This document shows, piece after piece, positions 1 through 6,712 of a stretch of 7,118 bases of DNA. This DNA comes from Treponema sp. (lineage in GTDB: Bacteria; Spirochaetota; Spirochaetia; Treponematales; Treponemataceae). Made by a program: the position numbers and the translations under genes. The notes beneath the pieces were generated by a model. That model saw nothing but the letters and a program-made list of their open reading frames with translations. It was not told the DNA's origin and made no database searches. The first letter of the stretch is position 1. Each line of letters starts with the position of its first letter. The stretch lies in contig JAILNY010000044.1 of the NCBI GenBank assembly GCA_024691105.1, forward strand, positions 1 to 7,118, in the 5' to 3' direction.

Positions 1-1
1 T

Positions 2-196
2 GTAGATTATTTGTTAAATACATATTTTGATATTTTTGCAGAAGATATTTATCTTTATTGTGCTTTTATAAAACATGGAAATCATATTTATATAAGTCAA
101 AGAAGACATATTAAAAACTTTCTTTTTACAATTAAATTTATTTTAAAACATAAACAAAAAATAAAAGTATTTAAGGAAACTGTATGGAAAAAGTAG
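2..196 (+). CDS. 3' end of a possible glycosyltransferase, cut by the window edge
   Basis: The reading frame is open from the first bases to a TAG at 194-196, so this is the C-terminal end (about 64 residues) of a gene that starts upstream. A TTG at 11 could be read as a start, but the frame continues before it and no ribosome site precedes it. The segment FAEDIYLYCAFIKHGN resembles the late acidic motif of GT-A-type glycosyltransferases (pattern A-D-D-I-W, a few residues, N-G), which contributes to the active site in those families. After it comes a Lys-rich tail ending in VWKK, typical of a C-terminus lying near the membrane. Its end overlaps the next gene by 13 bases, so the two are probably co-translated. 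The GT assignment is an inference from one short motif. The composition is extremely AT-rich, about 17% GC over the first 180 bases by hand count. Confidence 0.5.
   Translation, partial: VDYLLNTYFDIFAEDIYLYCAFIKHGNHIYISQRRHIKNFLFTIKFILKHKQKIKVFKETVWKK
173..178 (+). promoter_or_regulatory. Ribosome binding site for the DUF1796-like gene
   Basis: AAGGAA lies 5 bases before the ATG at 184, inside the end of the upstream gene. It supports this start even though it overlaps the preceding coding region by 13 bases. Confidence 0.6.
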
Positions 197-828
197 TTAT
201 ACGAAAAGTTCTTTCTATAGGAGCAAATTGTTTAGGAGCTGATTTTACTAATGCTTTAGGCGTTAGAGAAAAAGGACCAGTAGATAATATTGCCGATTTT
301 AATATATGGAACAGTCCGACACTTTTCTCTTCGAAATTTCAAAAAGAGGTTTTCCGTTCAAAATATATTATAAAAAAAGCTACGGATGAACAAATACAAA
401 AATATAATTTTTTTCCAACTATTTTTAATTTTCCAAATGGAATGAATATAGTTCATAATAATTTTAAAGATTTAAAATTTAAGTTCTCACTCTTGAGAAG
501 AATCATAAATTTTAAGAAGTATTATAAAAAAAGTATAAAAAGACAAGATTACTGGTATGTTTATTCACTTGATTTTTTAGATGAAGAATTATCAGAAAAT
601 CGTATAAACCAGTTACGTAATCAACTTCCTGAAGTTTGTAGAGATAAGCTTATTATTCTTGCAATTCGTGCGCATAATGATTTATTTAAAAAATATTTTA
701 AGTATTATCTAGAACTTGATGATGAAAAAGAATATAGATGGAAAAATAAAAGACAGGCTGAAGAAATAGCAGAACTTTTATTTCAGAAATATAATCTTTC
801 ATTTCAAAAAACAGGAAAGAATCAATGA
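184..828 (+). CDS. DUF1796-like putative papain-like cysteine peptidase
   Basis: This is a 214-residue protein with no signal peptide or membrane segment, so it is probably cytoplasmic. Near the N-terminus, VLSIGANC (residues 9-16) is followed by GVREKGPVD (26-34). This matches the DUF1796 layout of S-L-G-x-x-C, then a G-L-R stretch, then P-F-D-W, in which the Cys is the proposed nucleophile. Here the candidate residues are Cys16, Asp34 and His91 (NIVHNN). A basic and aromatic stretch follows (RRIINF, 105-110), as in that family. The usual F-D-W reads V-D-N, so the match is imperfect. Family members often sit beside glycosyltransferases and their substrates are unknown. The gene lies between a possible glycosyltransferase end and a peptidase-type exporter, and its stop overlaps the next start as ATGA, so a role in making or modifying the exported product is plausible but unproven. 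The gene is far more AT-rich than the exporter gene, which suggests a separate origin. Confidence 0.6.
   Translation: MEKVVIRKVLSIGANCLGADFTNALGVREKGPVDNIADFNIWNSPTLFSSKFQKEVFRSKYIIKKATDEQIQKYNFFPTIFNFPNGMNIVHNNFKDLKFKFSLLRRIINFKKYYKKSIKRQDYWYVYSLDFLDEELSENRINQLRNQLPEVCRDKLIILAIRAHNDLFKKYFKYYLELDDEKEYRWKNKRQAEEIAELLFQKYNLSFQKTGKNQ
813..816 (+). promoter_or_regulatory. Ribosome binding site for the C39 ABC exporter
   Basis: AGGA lies 8 bases before the ATG at 825. It sits inside the last codons of the upstream gene, so ribosomes ending at the TGA (826-828) can restart at the overlapping ATG. The start also places the C39 Gln and Cys at the usual distance from the N-terminus. Confidence 0.6.
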
Positions 829-2984
829 AATATATTCAACAATTAGATATTACAGACTGTGGGGCAGCATGTCTTGCAATGATTGCTTCGCATTATGGAA
901 AACGACTTAGTATTGCAGAAGTTCGAGATCAAGCAGGTACAGATATAATCGGCACAAATATTAATGGTTTGCTTATAGCTTCAAAAAAATATGGACTTAA
1001 AGGAATTGCTGTAAGAGGAACCAGAGATGCAATTACGCCTGGAATTCAGGTGCCTTTTATAGTGCATATGCATATTAATCGAGATGAAAATAACTGGGTA
1101 GACCATTATGTAGTGGTAAAGAAAATCACAAAGAAAAAAATTGAAATATGGGATCCAGATCCGCTTTATAAAAAGCAGAAACTTACTTACGAGAAATTCT
1201 TTGAAAGTTGGACAGGGTATGCTGTATTTTTTGAGCCAGCAGCAGATTTTAAGAAAACAGGTAAAAAAGATAACTTGCTTTTGAAATTCCTGCCGGTTTT
1301 TCAGCCTCATACAAAGACTCTCTTTTTTTCTTTTCTAGCCTCGGTTATGTTGCTTATGTTCGGAATAATATCATCTTTCTATTTTAAGTATGTTTTTGAT
1401 GAAGTGATTTATTCAAAAGCGGCTTTTTCGCTGCATACTCTTACTGCCGGAATTCTTTTAGTTGTAATAATTCAGACTCTAATTGAAACAGTACGCAATA
1501 TTTTACTTTCTCATTTTTCTTATAAAACTGATTTACAATTAAATTTTTCATATCTTTCACACATTTTCGGTCTGCCTCTTTCCTTTTTCGAGAGTCGTAA
1601 AACAGGAGAGATCCTTTCGCGACTTGGAGATCTTGAGAAGATAAAGCAAACCCTTTCTTCAGCTGCTCTCAGCGGAGTTATGGATGTTGTAATGCTTGTG
1701 GTTAGTGGACCAATACTGTTTACCATTAATTCACGTTTGTTCGGAATTTCAATTGCAACGGTTGTGATTGCTTCTGTAGTATCTGTCATATATGCAAGAA
1801 TCTATCGTAGCTATTATGCAAAGTCCATGAGTCAGAATGCCGATGTTCAGTCATATTTATATGAATCCTTAAATGGTGTCGCTACAGTTAAGGCTTTGAA
1901 TGCGGAAGACATTGTTAACGTTGAATACGAGAAAAAAAAGATGACTGCGATTGCTACAGGCTGGACATTAAACCGCTATGGAATCTCTCAGGGGCTGGTT
2001 AGTGGGCTCATAAGCGGCATCAGTGGAATTCTTGTTTACTGGATTGGTTGTTCTGCAATAATTGCAGGGACAATGAGCTTCGGTACCCTGATAACTTTCA
2101 ATTCACTTCTGGGGTATTTTACGGGGCCTTTGTTCCGACTCATTAATATTCAGAATCAAGTACAGGAAGCTCTGGTTGCGGCAGAGCGTGTTGGTGAGAT
2201 TCTTGAACTGGAAAAAGAAAAAGATGATTCGTTACAGTATATGAAGCCTGAAAAAATTGAAGGACACATCAAGTTTGAAGACGTAACCTTTGCATATGGT
2301 AGCCGTCGTCCTGTTTATGAGCATCTGAACCTTGAGATACCGGGAGGCAGCTGGACTGCTTTTGTGGGACCAAGTGGATCTGGAAAATCAACCTTTGTAA
2401 AACTTATTTTGAAATTCTATGAAGCGAATGAGGGGCGTGTATTTCTTGACGGAAATGATATCAGGGATATTGATACATCATATCTACGAAGTAAGATTGG
2501 TTATGTACCACAGGATATATTTTTATTTTCTGGTAGCGTGAGGGAAAATATTGCACTGCATAATCCAGATGCATCTCTTGAAGATATTATTGAGGCTGCA
2601 AAAAAAGCAGGAGCACATGAATTTATAGAAAAACTTCCAAAACGTTATGAAACAGTTTTAGGTGAACATGGTGGTGGGTTAAGCGGCGGTGAAAAACAGA
2701 GATTGGCACTTGCCCGTGCATTGCTGGGTAATCCTAGTCTGATAATTCTTGATGAAGCTACAAGCAGTCTTGATAATGTGAGCGAAATGGAAATTCATAA
2801 GGTTATAAGACAATTGAAGGATGAAAAGATATCAGTAATATTAATAGCTCATCGACTTACAACAGTAACAGGCTGTGACAAAATCTTTGTGATGAAAGAT
2901 GGCCAGATTGTAGAGCACGGAAGCCATATTCAGTTGCTTAATGAACATGGCCTTTACAGCGAAATGTGGAGCGAGGCAGTCTAA
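825..2984 (+). CDS. Peptidase C39 domain-containing ABC exporter (bacteriocin/peptide type)
   Basis: This is a full-length 719-residue inner-membrane exporter that should cleave a leader peptide, typically after a double glycine, and pump the released peptide out using ATP. Residues 1-140 form the C39 protease domain, with Gln6 for the oxyanion hole, nucleophile Cys12 (TDCGAAC), His94 (DHYVVV) and Asp110 (WDPD); the triad looks intact. Residues about 165-440 form the membrane domain, with hydrophobic segments near 167-188, 204-222, 284-302, 306-324 and 391-413. Residues about 480-719 form the ATPase: Walker A GPSGSGKST (515-523), Q-loop Gln563, signature LSGGE (619-623), Walker B LIILDE (639-644), D-loop SSLD and switch His676. 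All ATPase residues are present, so the protein should be active. Family precedents are ComA, LagD/LcnC and PCAT1. The next gene encodes the fusion-protein partner and starts on the last base of this stop codon. No double-glycine precursor lies in the window, so the substrate is unknown. Confidence 0.95.
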   Translation: MKYIQQLDITDCGAACLAMIASHYGKRLSIAEVRDQAGTDIIGTNINGLLIASKKYGLKGIAVRGTRDAITPGIQVPFIVHMHINRDENNWVDHYVVVKKITKKKIEIWDPDPLYKKQKLTYEKFFESWTGYAVFFEPAADFKKTGKKDNLLLKFLPVFQPHTKTLFFSFLASVMLLMFGIISSFYFKYVFDEVIYSKAAFSLHTLTAGILLVVIIQTLIETVRNILLSHFSYKTDLQLNFSYLSHIFGLPLSFFESRKTGEILSRLGDLEKIKQTLSSAALSGVMDVVMLVVSGPILFTINSRLFGISIATVVIASVVSVIYARIYRSYYAKSMSQNADVQSYLYESLNGVATVKALNAEDIVNVEYEKKKMTAIATGWTLNRYGISQGLVSGLISGISGILVYWIGCSAIIAGTMSFGTLITFNSLLGYFTGPLFRLINIQNQVQEALVAAERVGEILELEKEKDDSLQYMKPEKIEGHIKFEDVTFAYGSRRPVYEHLNLEIPGGSWTAFVGPSGSGKSTFVKLILKFYEANEGRVFLDGNDIRDIDTSYLRSKIGYVPQDIFLFSGSVRENIALHNPDASLEDIIEAAKKAGAHEFIEKLPKRYETVLGEHGGGLSGGEKQRLALARALLGNPSLIILDEATSSLDNVSEMEIHKVIRQLKDEKISVILIAHRLTTVTGCDKIFVMKDGQIVEHGSHIQLLNEHGLYSEMWSEAV
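2973..2976 (+). promoter_or_regulatory. Ribosome binding site fixing the start of the HlyD-type gene at 2984
   Basis: GAGG lies 7 bases before the ATG at 2984, and a second purine patch, GGAG, lies at 2968-2971. A GTG at 2966 would add six residues, but it has no ribosome site at a suitable distance. The ATG sharing a base with the exporter stop (TAATG) is therefore preferred. Confidence 0.6.
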
Positions 2985-4126
2985 TGTATTTAAAAACTTT
3001 TGATGACATGAAAAAGACTTCCGCATTCTTTATGCTAAAACCTGTGAATGCGGTATATGGGTTTATTGTGACGGTGTGTTTTGCAATTCTTGCTGTTATT
3101 GTGTGGGCACTTATTGCGCCTATGGATGATGTTGTTAAGGCTTCGGTTTTGCTCCGACCGAGTCAGGCAGTCTCTTCTGTACGCTGTGTTTCTAGTGGAG
3201 AATTATCATCTAAGAATTTTGAAAATGATGATATCGTTAATGAAGGTGATTTACTTTTTAGCCTTGATACTTCTGCATTAAAAACAGAGTTTGATTCATA
3301 CAGGCTTGCACAGAAAAAAAATCTTGAAAATCTGCATGTTTATAAAACCCTTGCTATGACTATAAGCAATGGAAAAGTCGGAGTGGCAGAAGATGACACG
3401 GATGCATTTCTAAAATCAAATTCGTATCTTCTGGAAAAATCACGTTATGAGACAGTGCTTGAAGATGCAAGGGTAAAATATGAACGTGAAAAAGATGCGC
3501 CTATTGCACTTCGTATACCACAGAATATTACTGACTTAGAGAATCAATATATACAGACAAAGCTTTCTTATGAAACATGGTTGAGTAATCAGAATATTCA
3601 GACTAATGAAAAGCTTTCATCGCTGGAAACAGAAAGAAAAAGTTTAGAAAGTCGTATAAGTGAGCTTGAACGTGCTATAAAGAATTCTACAATTTATGCT
3701 CCGATTTCTGGACGTATAACAGAAATAAAAAAAATGAATTCAGGGGATTATATTTTAGCTGGTGAGGAAGTAATGCGAATTGTTCCTCAAGAGAACAAAT
3801 CTTTGAAGGCAGATATTTATGTAGATCCATCTTATGTGGCAAGGGTAAAAGTTGGAAATCCTGTTAAGATTAAATTTCCGGGGCTTGCTCCAAGCAGGTA
3901 TGGAATGGTTGAAACGGAGGTGTCCATTGTACCGCCGGATGTAACTGTTATGACGACAGGACAACCCGCATTTGTAGTAGAAGCAGTTATTGAAAATCCA
4001 TATCTTTCTACAAAACGTGGACAGACAGCAAGACTTTTGCCTGGAATTAGTGCAGAGGCCCGTATAGTGACAGATCGCAGCACTGCAATGCAAATGGTGC
4101 TGCGTAAATTGGATTTTATTAATTAA
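2984..4126 (+). CDS. HlyD-family membrane fusion protein (periplasmic adaptor of the ABC exporter)
   Basis: This 380-residue adaptor is anchored in the inner membrane and should link the preceding exporter to the cell exterior. It has a short cytoplasmic N-terminus, one membrane helix (about residues 23-45) and the first half of a lipoyl/biotinyl-type hairpin domain (about 54-96, including NEGDLLFSLD). A long charged helical region follows (about 100-233), predicted as a coiled coil. The second lipoyl half comes next (236-268, with IYAPISGRITEI and the G-D-x-I-x-x-G-E-E turn), then a beta-barrel region (about 270-365). This is the standard HlyD/LcnD order. The length is somewhat below the large type I secretion adaptors and close to bacteriocin-export adaptors. 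Its start overlaps the exporter stop by one base, indicating equal, coupled production. No TolC-like outer-membrane channel is seen nearby, so one encoded elsewhere would be needed if the cell has an outer membrane. Confidence 0.9.
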   Translation: MYLKTFDDMKKTSAFFMLKPVNAVYGFIVTVCFAILAVIVWALIAPMDDVVKASVLLRPSQAVSSVRCVSSGELSSKNFENDDIVNEGDLLFSLDTSALKTEFDSYRLAQKKNLENLHVYKTLAMTISNGKVGVAEDDTDAFLKSNSYLLEKSRYETVLEDARVKYEREKDAPIALRIPQNITDLENQYIQTKLSYETWLSNQNIQTNEKLSSLETERKSLESRISELERAIKNSTIYAPISGRITEIKKMNSGDYILAGEEVMRIVPQENKSLKADIYVDPSYVARVKVGNPVKIKFPGLAPSRYGMVETEVSIVPPDVTVMTTGQPAFVVEAVIENPYLSTKRGQTARLLPGISAEARIVTDRSTAMQMVLRKLDFIN

Positions 4127-4136
4127 ATTATATGAT
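4109..4136 (+). promoter_or_regulatory. Possible sigma-70-type promoter for the second gene set
   Basis: TTGGAT (4109-4114), a 16-base spacer and TATGAT (4131-4136) give 3 of 6 and 5 of 6 matches to the housekeeping consensus. Transcription would start near 4143, leaving a leader of about 20 bases with GGAG at 4147-4150 before the ATG at 4163. The -35 part lies in the last codons of the HlyD-type gene. In DNA this AT-rich, chance matches are common, so this is only a suggestion. It is favoured by lying where the coupled gene overlaps stop. Confidence 0.25.
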
Positions 4137-4162
4137 ATTGTAGAACGGAGAAATTTTTAAAA

Positions 4163-4867
4163 ATGAAAAAAACTATTCTTTCTTTAATGGCCTTTATAGC
4201 ATTTACTTTTTTATTTATATCCTGTTCCAAAAAATCAAACATAACTCTTGTTGGTGAAGCACATCATATAAAAGAAATTCAAGACAAAGAACTGGAATTA
4301 TACCGTGACTTCTATGAAAAGGGTGGACGACACTTATTTATAGAAAGAGGGTATTCCATGGCTTCATATATGAATTTTATAATGCGTCAAGAGGAGCCTT
4401 TTAAGTCTATGTTAGAAGACGGACCTGAAGCTGATCTAGATTTTTACCAAGCCATAAAAGATAATTTTCCAGAAACTATATTTCATGGGATAGATGCAGA
4501 GTTATCAACATTTGGAGAATCGTGGTTGCAATTTTTACAAAAAAATAATTTTGGAACAGAGAAAGAATATAAAACAATTATCGAAGTAATTGAGCAGGGA
4601 AAAAAATTTCATAGTCTTGGTTATAGTAAAGATGTTTATCGTGAAGAATGTCTTACAAAAAACTTCTTTAGGGAATATAAAAAAGTAAAAGGTCAGCCAA
4701 TATTCGGAATTTTTGGAAGTGCTCATACAAGTAAAACTGTTATGTGGATAAAAGGAACTCCAACAATGGGAATGAATCTCGAAAAGAAGAGAATACATTA
4801 CGAAGAGATAAAACTTGATAACGTGCTAGAGCTTATACGTCTCTCAGGAGTAAAAAATGAAAAATGA
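4163..4867 (+). CDS. Lipoprotein with ChaN/erythromycin-esterase-like motifs
   Basis: This 234-residue protein has a lipoprotein signal: MKKT, a hydrophobic stretch, then FIS-Cys21. The lipobox is looser than the classical L-A-G-C, as is common in spirochaetes. The mature part starts with ITLVGEAHH (27-35), followed by FIERG (Glu61 and Arg62), HGIDAE (108-113, Asp111) and GIFGSAH (182-188, His188). The sequence G-E-x-H early, an acidic/Arg pair in the middle and G-x-x-H late matches the fold shared by ChaN haem-binding lipoproteins, EreA/EreB esterases and TraB/TIKI proteins. His34, His35 and His188 are likely ligand or metal residues. The protein is shorter than the Ere enzymes and nearer ChaN in size, so binding of haem or another ligand, or hydrolysis, are both possible. 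The ribosome site GGAG (4147-4150) is 12 bases from the ATG, a long spacing. Its 3' end overlaps the next gene by 11 bases. Confidence 0.65.
   Translation: MKKTILSLMAFIAFTFLFISCSKKSNITLVGEAHHIKEIQDKELELYRDFYEKGGRHLFIERGYSMASYMNFIMRQEEPFKSMLEDGPEADLDFYQAIKDNFPETIFHGIDAELSTFGESWLQFLQKNNFGTEKEYKTIIEVIEQGKKFHSLGYSKDVYREECLTKNFFREYKKVKGQPIFGIFGSAHTSKTVMWIKGTPTMGMNLEKKRIHYEEIKLDNVLELIRLSGVKNEK
4846..4850 (+). promoter_or_regulatory. Ribosome binding site for the DUF1648 gene
   Basis: AGGAG lies 6 bases before the ATG at 4857, inside the lipoprotein gene. It is the strongest Shine-Dalgarno match in the second set, and it supports the 11-base overlapping start. Confidence 0.65.
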
Positions 4868-5222
4868 TTATCTAAGAAACTACTTAAAAACAATCATCCT
4901 ATCATGTATTATTATTTGTATTCCAATTATATTTGGATTGGTGATATGGAATAAAATGCCAGACGTTATCCCATGTCATTTTGATTCACAAAGAAAAGTT
5001 ATTGATGGATGGTGTTCAAAAGCTGAATTTGTCTTTTTGGTGCCAGGTATAATGTTGATAACACAATTGTTCATTGTTATCTGTCTTTCTCTTGATAAAA
5101 AATCTAGAAACTATTCTAAGAAAGCTATTTACTTTAGTTTCTGGATGCTTCCTGTCGTAAATCTCATTACTTCAGTAATCTCTTATGCTTTTTCGCTTAG
5201 AGCAGTTTTCAGGGGTGTTTAA
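4857..5222 (+). CDS. Short DUF1648 (SdpI N-terminal type) membrane protein
   Basis: This 121-residue integral membrane protein has three predicted helices (about residues 12-31, 57-78 and 89-114). The loop after the first helix carries MPDVIPCHFD (34-43), then a small-residue and basic stretch, then GWCSKAEF (51-58). This is the DUF1648 signature (P-x-x-I-P-x-H-F, a turn, then D/W and K) found at the N-terminus of SdpI. In Bacillus, SdpI protects cells from the SdpC toxin and helps signal its presence. SdpI itself is about 200 residues with more helices, and here the C-terminal half is absent: the frame ends in TAA and only 56 bases separate it from the next gene. It may therefore be a naturally short DUF1648 protein or the remnant of a longer one. 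Its overlap with the lipoprotein gene suggests that the two work together at the envelope. Immunity is a hypothesis based on family and context. Confidence 0.75.
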   Translation: MKNDYLRNYLKTIILSCIIICIPIIFGLVIWNKMPDVIPCHFDSQRKVIDGWCSKAEFVFLVPGIMLITQLFIVICLSLDKKSRNYSKKAIYFSFWMLPVVNLITSVISYAFSLRAVFRGV

Positions 5223-5278
5223 ATAGTTGCAATCGAATAAAACATTGAAAAATTAAAAATATTTAATGGTGGTACTAA

Positions 5279-6706
5279 ATGCTAAAAAATTATCTAAAAA
5301 AATCTATCTTATCATTACTGACTATTACGGCATTTATTTTTTCTTCCCTCTCAGCACAAACAACCAATTCAGATTACACTGTTCAATTGAATGATAAAAT
5401 TACAATTGGAACTCGAAAATCTTTTGAATGTGCGGCAACGATTGCGCATTTGGCGGGATTTGAAGAATACAATTATGAAAACTCAGACTATTCTTCCTAT
5501 GATGAATATTTCAGTAAATACATGAAGGATAAAAGAGTAAAAAAAGCAATTTCGCATTATAAAAAACTTCGAACGTTTGGTTTTTCATACGATGCAATTG
5601 CTAATATTTCTATATACATAAATCCTGATTGTCATACCTTTCGAGTGAATGATAAAAAAATCTTAAAAGAAAATATTCAGAAGCGTTGCGGTGATCCAAA
5701 AAAGTTTCTAAAGTTTCTTGCTGATTTTTATGATGCCACGGATTTTGAAACTTTCTATCAGTCTCAGTTGCCGGTATATCAGAATGCGGTCGATTTGTTT
5801 TTACAAAACAAAGACAACTTAATTTCAGGTGTAAGTGAATTTGAAAAATATTTTAAAACAGAAGTAGAAGGAATTTATATTTCAGTTTCCCCGGTAATCG
5901 GTCAGAATAATTTTGGTACGAGCTTTAAAGATGGAAAGAATTTTTATTATGAACCTCATTATATGGCAGGTTATTATGACTTAGATCTAATTATTCATGA
6001 ACTTTCACATCCGCAAAGCAAAATACTTGTTGATGAAGTTGTAAAAAATGATGAAATCATGAAGCTTGTAAGCAAATTTTTTACAGGCGAGAAAAAGGAA
6101 ATAATGATTCAACAGGCTTACGGAACACCGGAAGGTTATGTAAATGAACTGATTAATATTGCCAATACAATATCTATTCTAAAAAACTTTAATGATGAAT
6201 CTTATGTGTCATTGCATATTTTCAACAATAAAATGCGAAGATTTGATGAACTTAAAGAACTAACAGATTTATTGGATAAATACAGACTTGGTGAGTATAA
6301 AAATCAACTGGAGTTCCTTCCGGAATTTGAAGAAGGTTATCTTGAAATTCTAGAGGAGATGTCTGATGAAATTAAGCCGTTTGAATTCTCTGCAGAAGAT
6401 ACAAAATCATTTACACTGTTAGGCAAGACTTACGTGGCAGAGTATTGCGGATTTCAGGATTTAACAGGTTTTCAAAATTTTACGATGCGCAAATACTGGC
6501 GAATTAAAAATGCCTATAATGATTTTTGTAACAATTCTACATATGGTTATCTGCCATATAACAACTATCCTTTTGAAGTAAAAGAAGGCGAAGTATACAG
6601 AATAGAATATCTTATGGAAGATGGTTCAGGTTACGTAATGTATCTTCGTTCAGATGGAACTATATATGAAAATGAACCAATCACAAGTGTTTTTTATGCG
6701 GAATAA
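5279..6706 (+). CDS. Secreted DUF4932-type putative zinc metallopeptidase
   Basis: This 475-residue protein has a clear signal peptide: a Lys-rich start, a hydrophobic core (about residues 10-24) and a probable cut after SLSA (23-26). The mature protein should be periplasmic or exported. The central DLIIHELSHP carries an HELSH zinc motif (residues 240-244, with Glu241 as the catalytic base). Glu290 in YVNELINIANTI, downstream on a predicted helix, is the best candidate for the third zinc ligand. This arrangement, with an N-terminal region of about 200 residues before the HExxH, resembles DUF4932 proteins, a family of uncharacterised gluzincin-like proteins. The final 100 residues are rich in aromatic residues and strands (for example GEVYRIEYLMEDGSGYVMYL) and look like a separate beta domain. 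The start is supported by a weak ribosome site, GGTGG (5268-5272), 6 bases before the ATG. The substrate is unknown. A possible S41 peptidase starts 6 bases downstream. Confidence 0.7.
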   Translation: MLKNYLKKSILSLLTITAFIFSSLSAQTTNSDYTVQLNDKITIGTRKSFECAATIAHLAGFEEYNYENSDYSSYDEYFSKYMKDKRVKKAISHYKKLRTFGFSYDAIANISIYINPDCHTFRVNDKKILKENIQKRCGDPKKFLKFLADFYDATDFETFYQSQLPVYQNAVDLFLQNKDNLISGVSEFEKYFKTEVEGIYISVSPVIGQNNFGTSFKDGKNFYYEPHYMAGYYDLDLIIHELSHPQSKILVDEVVKNDEIMKLVSKFFTGEKKEIMIQQAYGTPEGYVNELINIANTISILKNFNDESYVSLHIFNNKMRRFDELKELTDLLDKYRLGEYKNQLEFLPEFEEGYLEILEEMSDEIKPFEFSAEDTKSFTLLGKTYVAEYCGFQDLTGFQNFTMRKYWRIKNAYNDFCNNSTYGYLPYNNYPFEVKEGEVYRIEYLMEDGSGYVMYLRSDGTIYENEPITSVFYAE

Positions 6707-6712
6707 TTTGAT

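Noticed and set aside
11..196. A complete small peptide gene, perhaps an export substrate, starting at TTG 11.
   Set aside because: The frame is open to the window edge before this codon, no ribosome site precedes it, and no double-glycine leader is present. A truncated larger gene explains it better.
981..1310. A 109-codon frame on the minus strand inside the exporter gene.
   Set aside because: It lies opposite the strongly supported C39 and membrane-domain coding region, has no ribosome site or recognisable motif, and is explained as a by-product of the + strand codons.
2966..2983. GTG start that would extend the HlyD-type protein by six residues.
   Set aside because: No ribosome site lies at a suitable distance upstream, while the ATG at 2984 has GAGG 7 bases away and forms the common TAATG stop-start overlap.
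3755..4093. Two overlapping minus-strand frames (112 and 83 codons) opposite the HlyD-type gene.
   Set aside because: Both sit against a clear adaptor protein frame with conserved domain order, and their translations are rich in Cys, His and Asn with no domain character.
4127..4162. Terminator between the two gene sets.
   Set aside because: The 36-base gap contains no inverted repeat followed by a T run, so readthrough from the exporter genes into the second set remains possible.
5223..5278. Possible promoter in the 56-base gap before the metallopeptidase-like gene (TTGCAA at 5227, TATTTAAT at 5260).
   Set aside because: No pair of hexamers with 16-18 base spacing matches the consensus well. 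The AT-rich words are expected by chance here.
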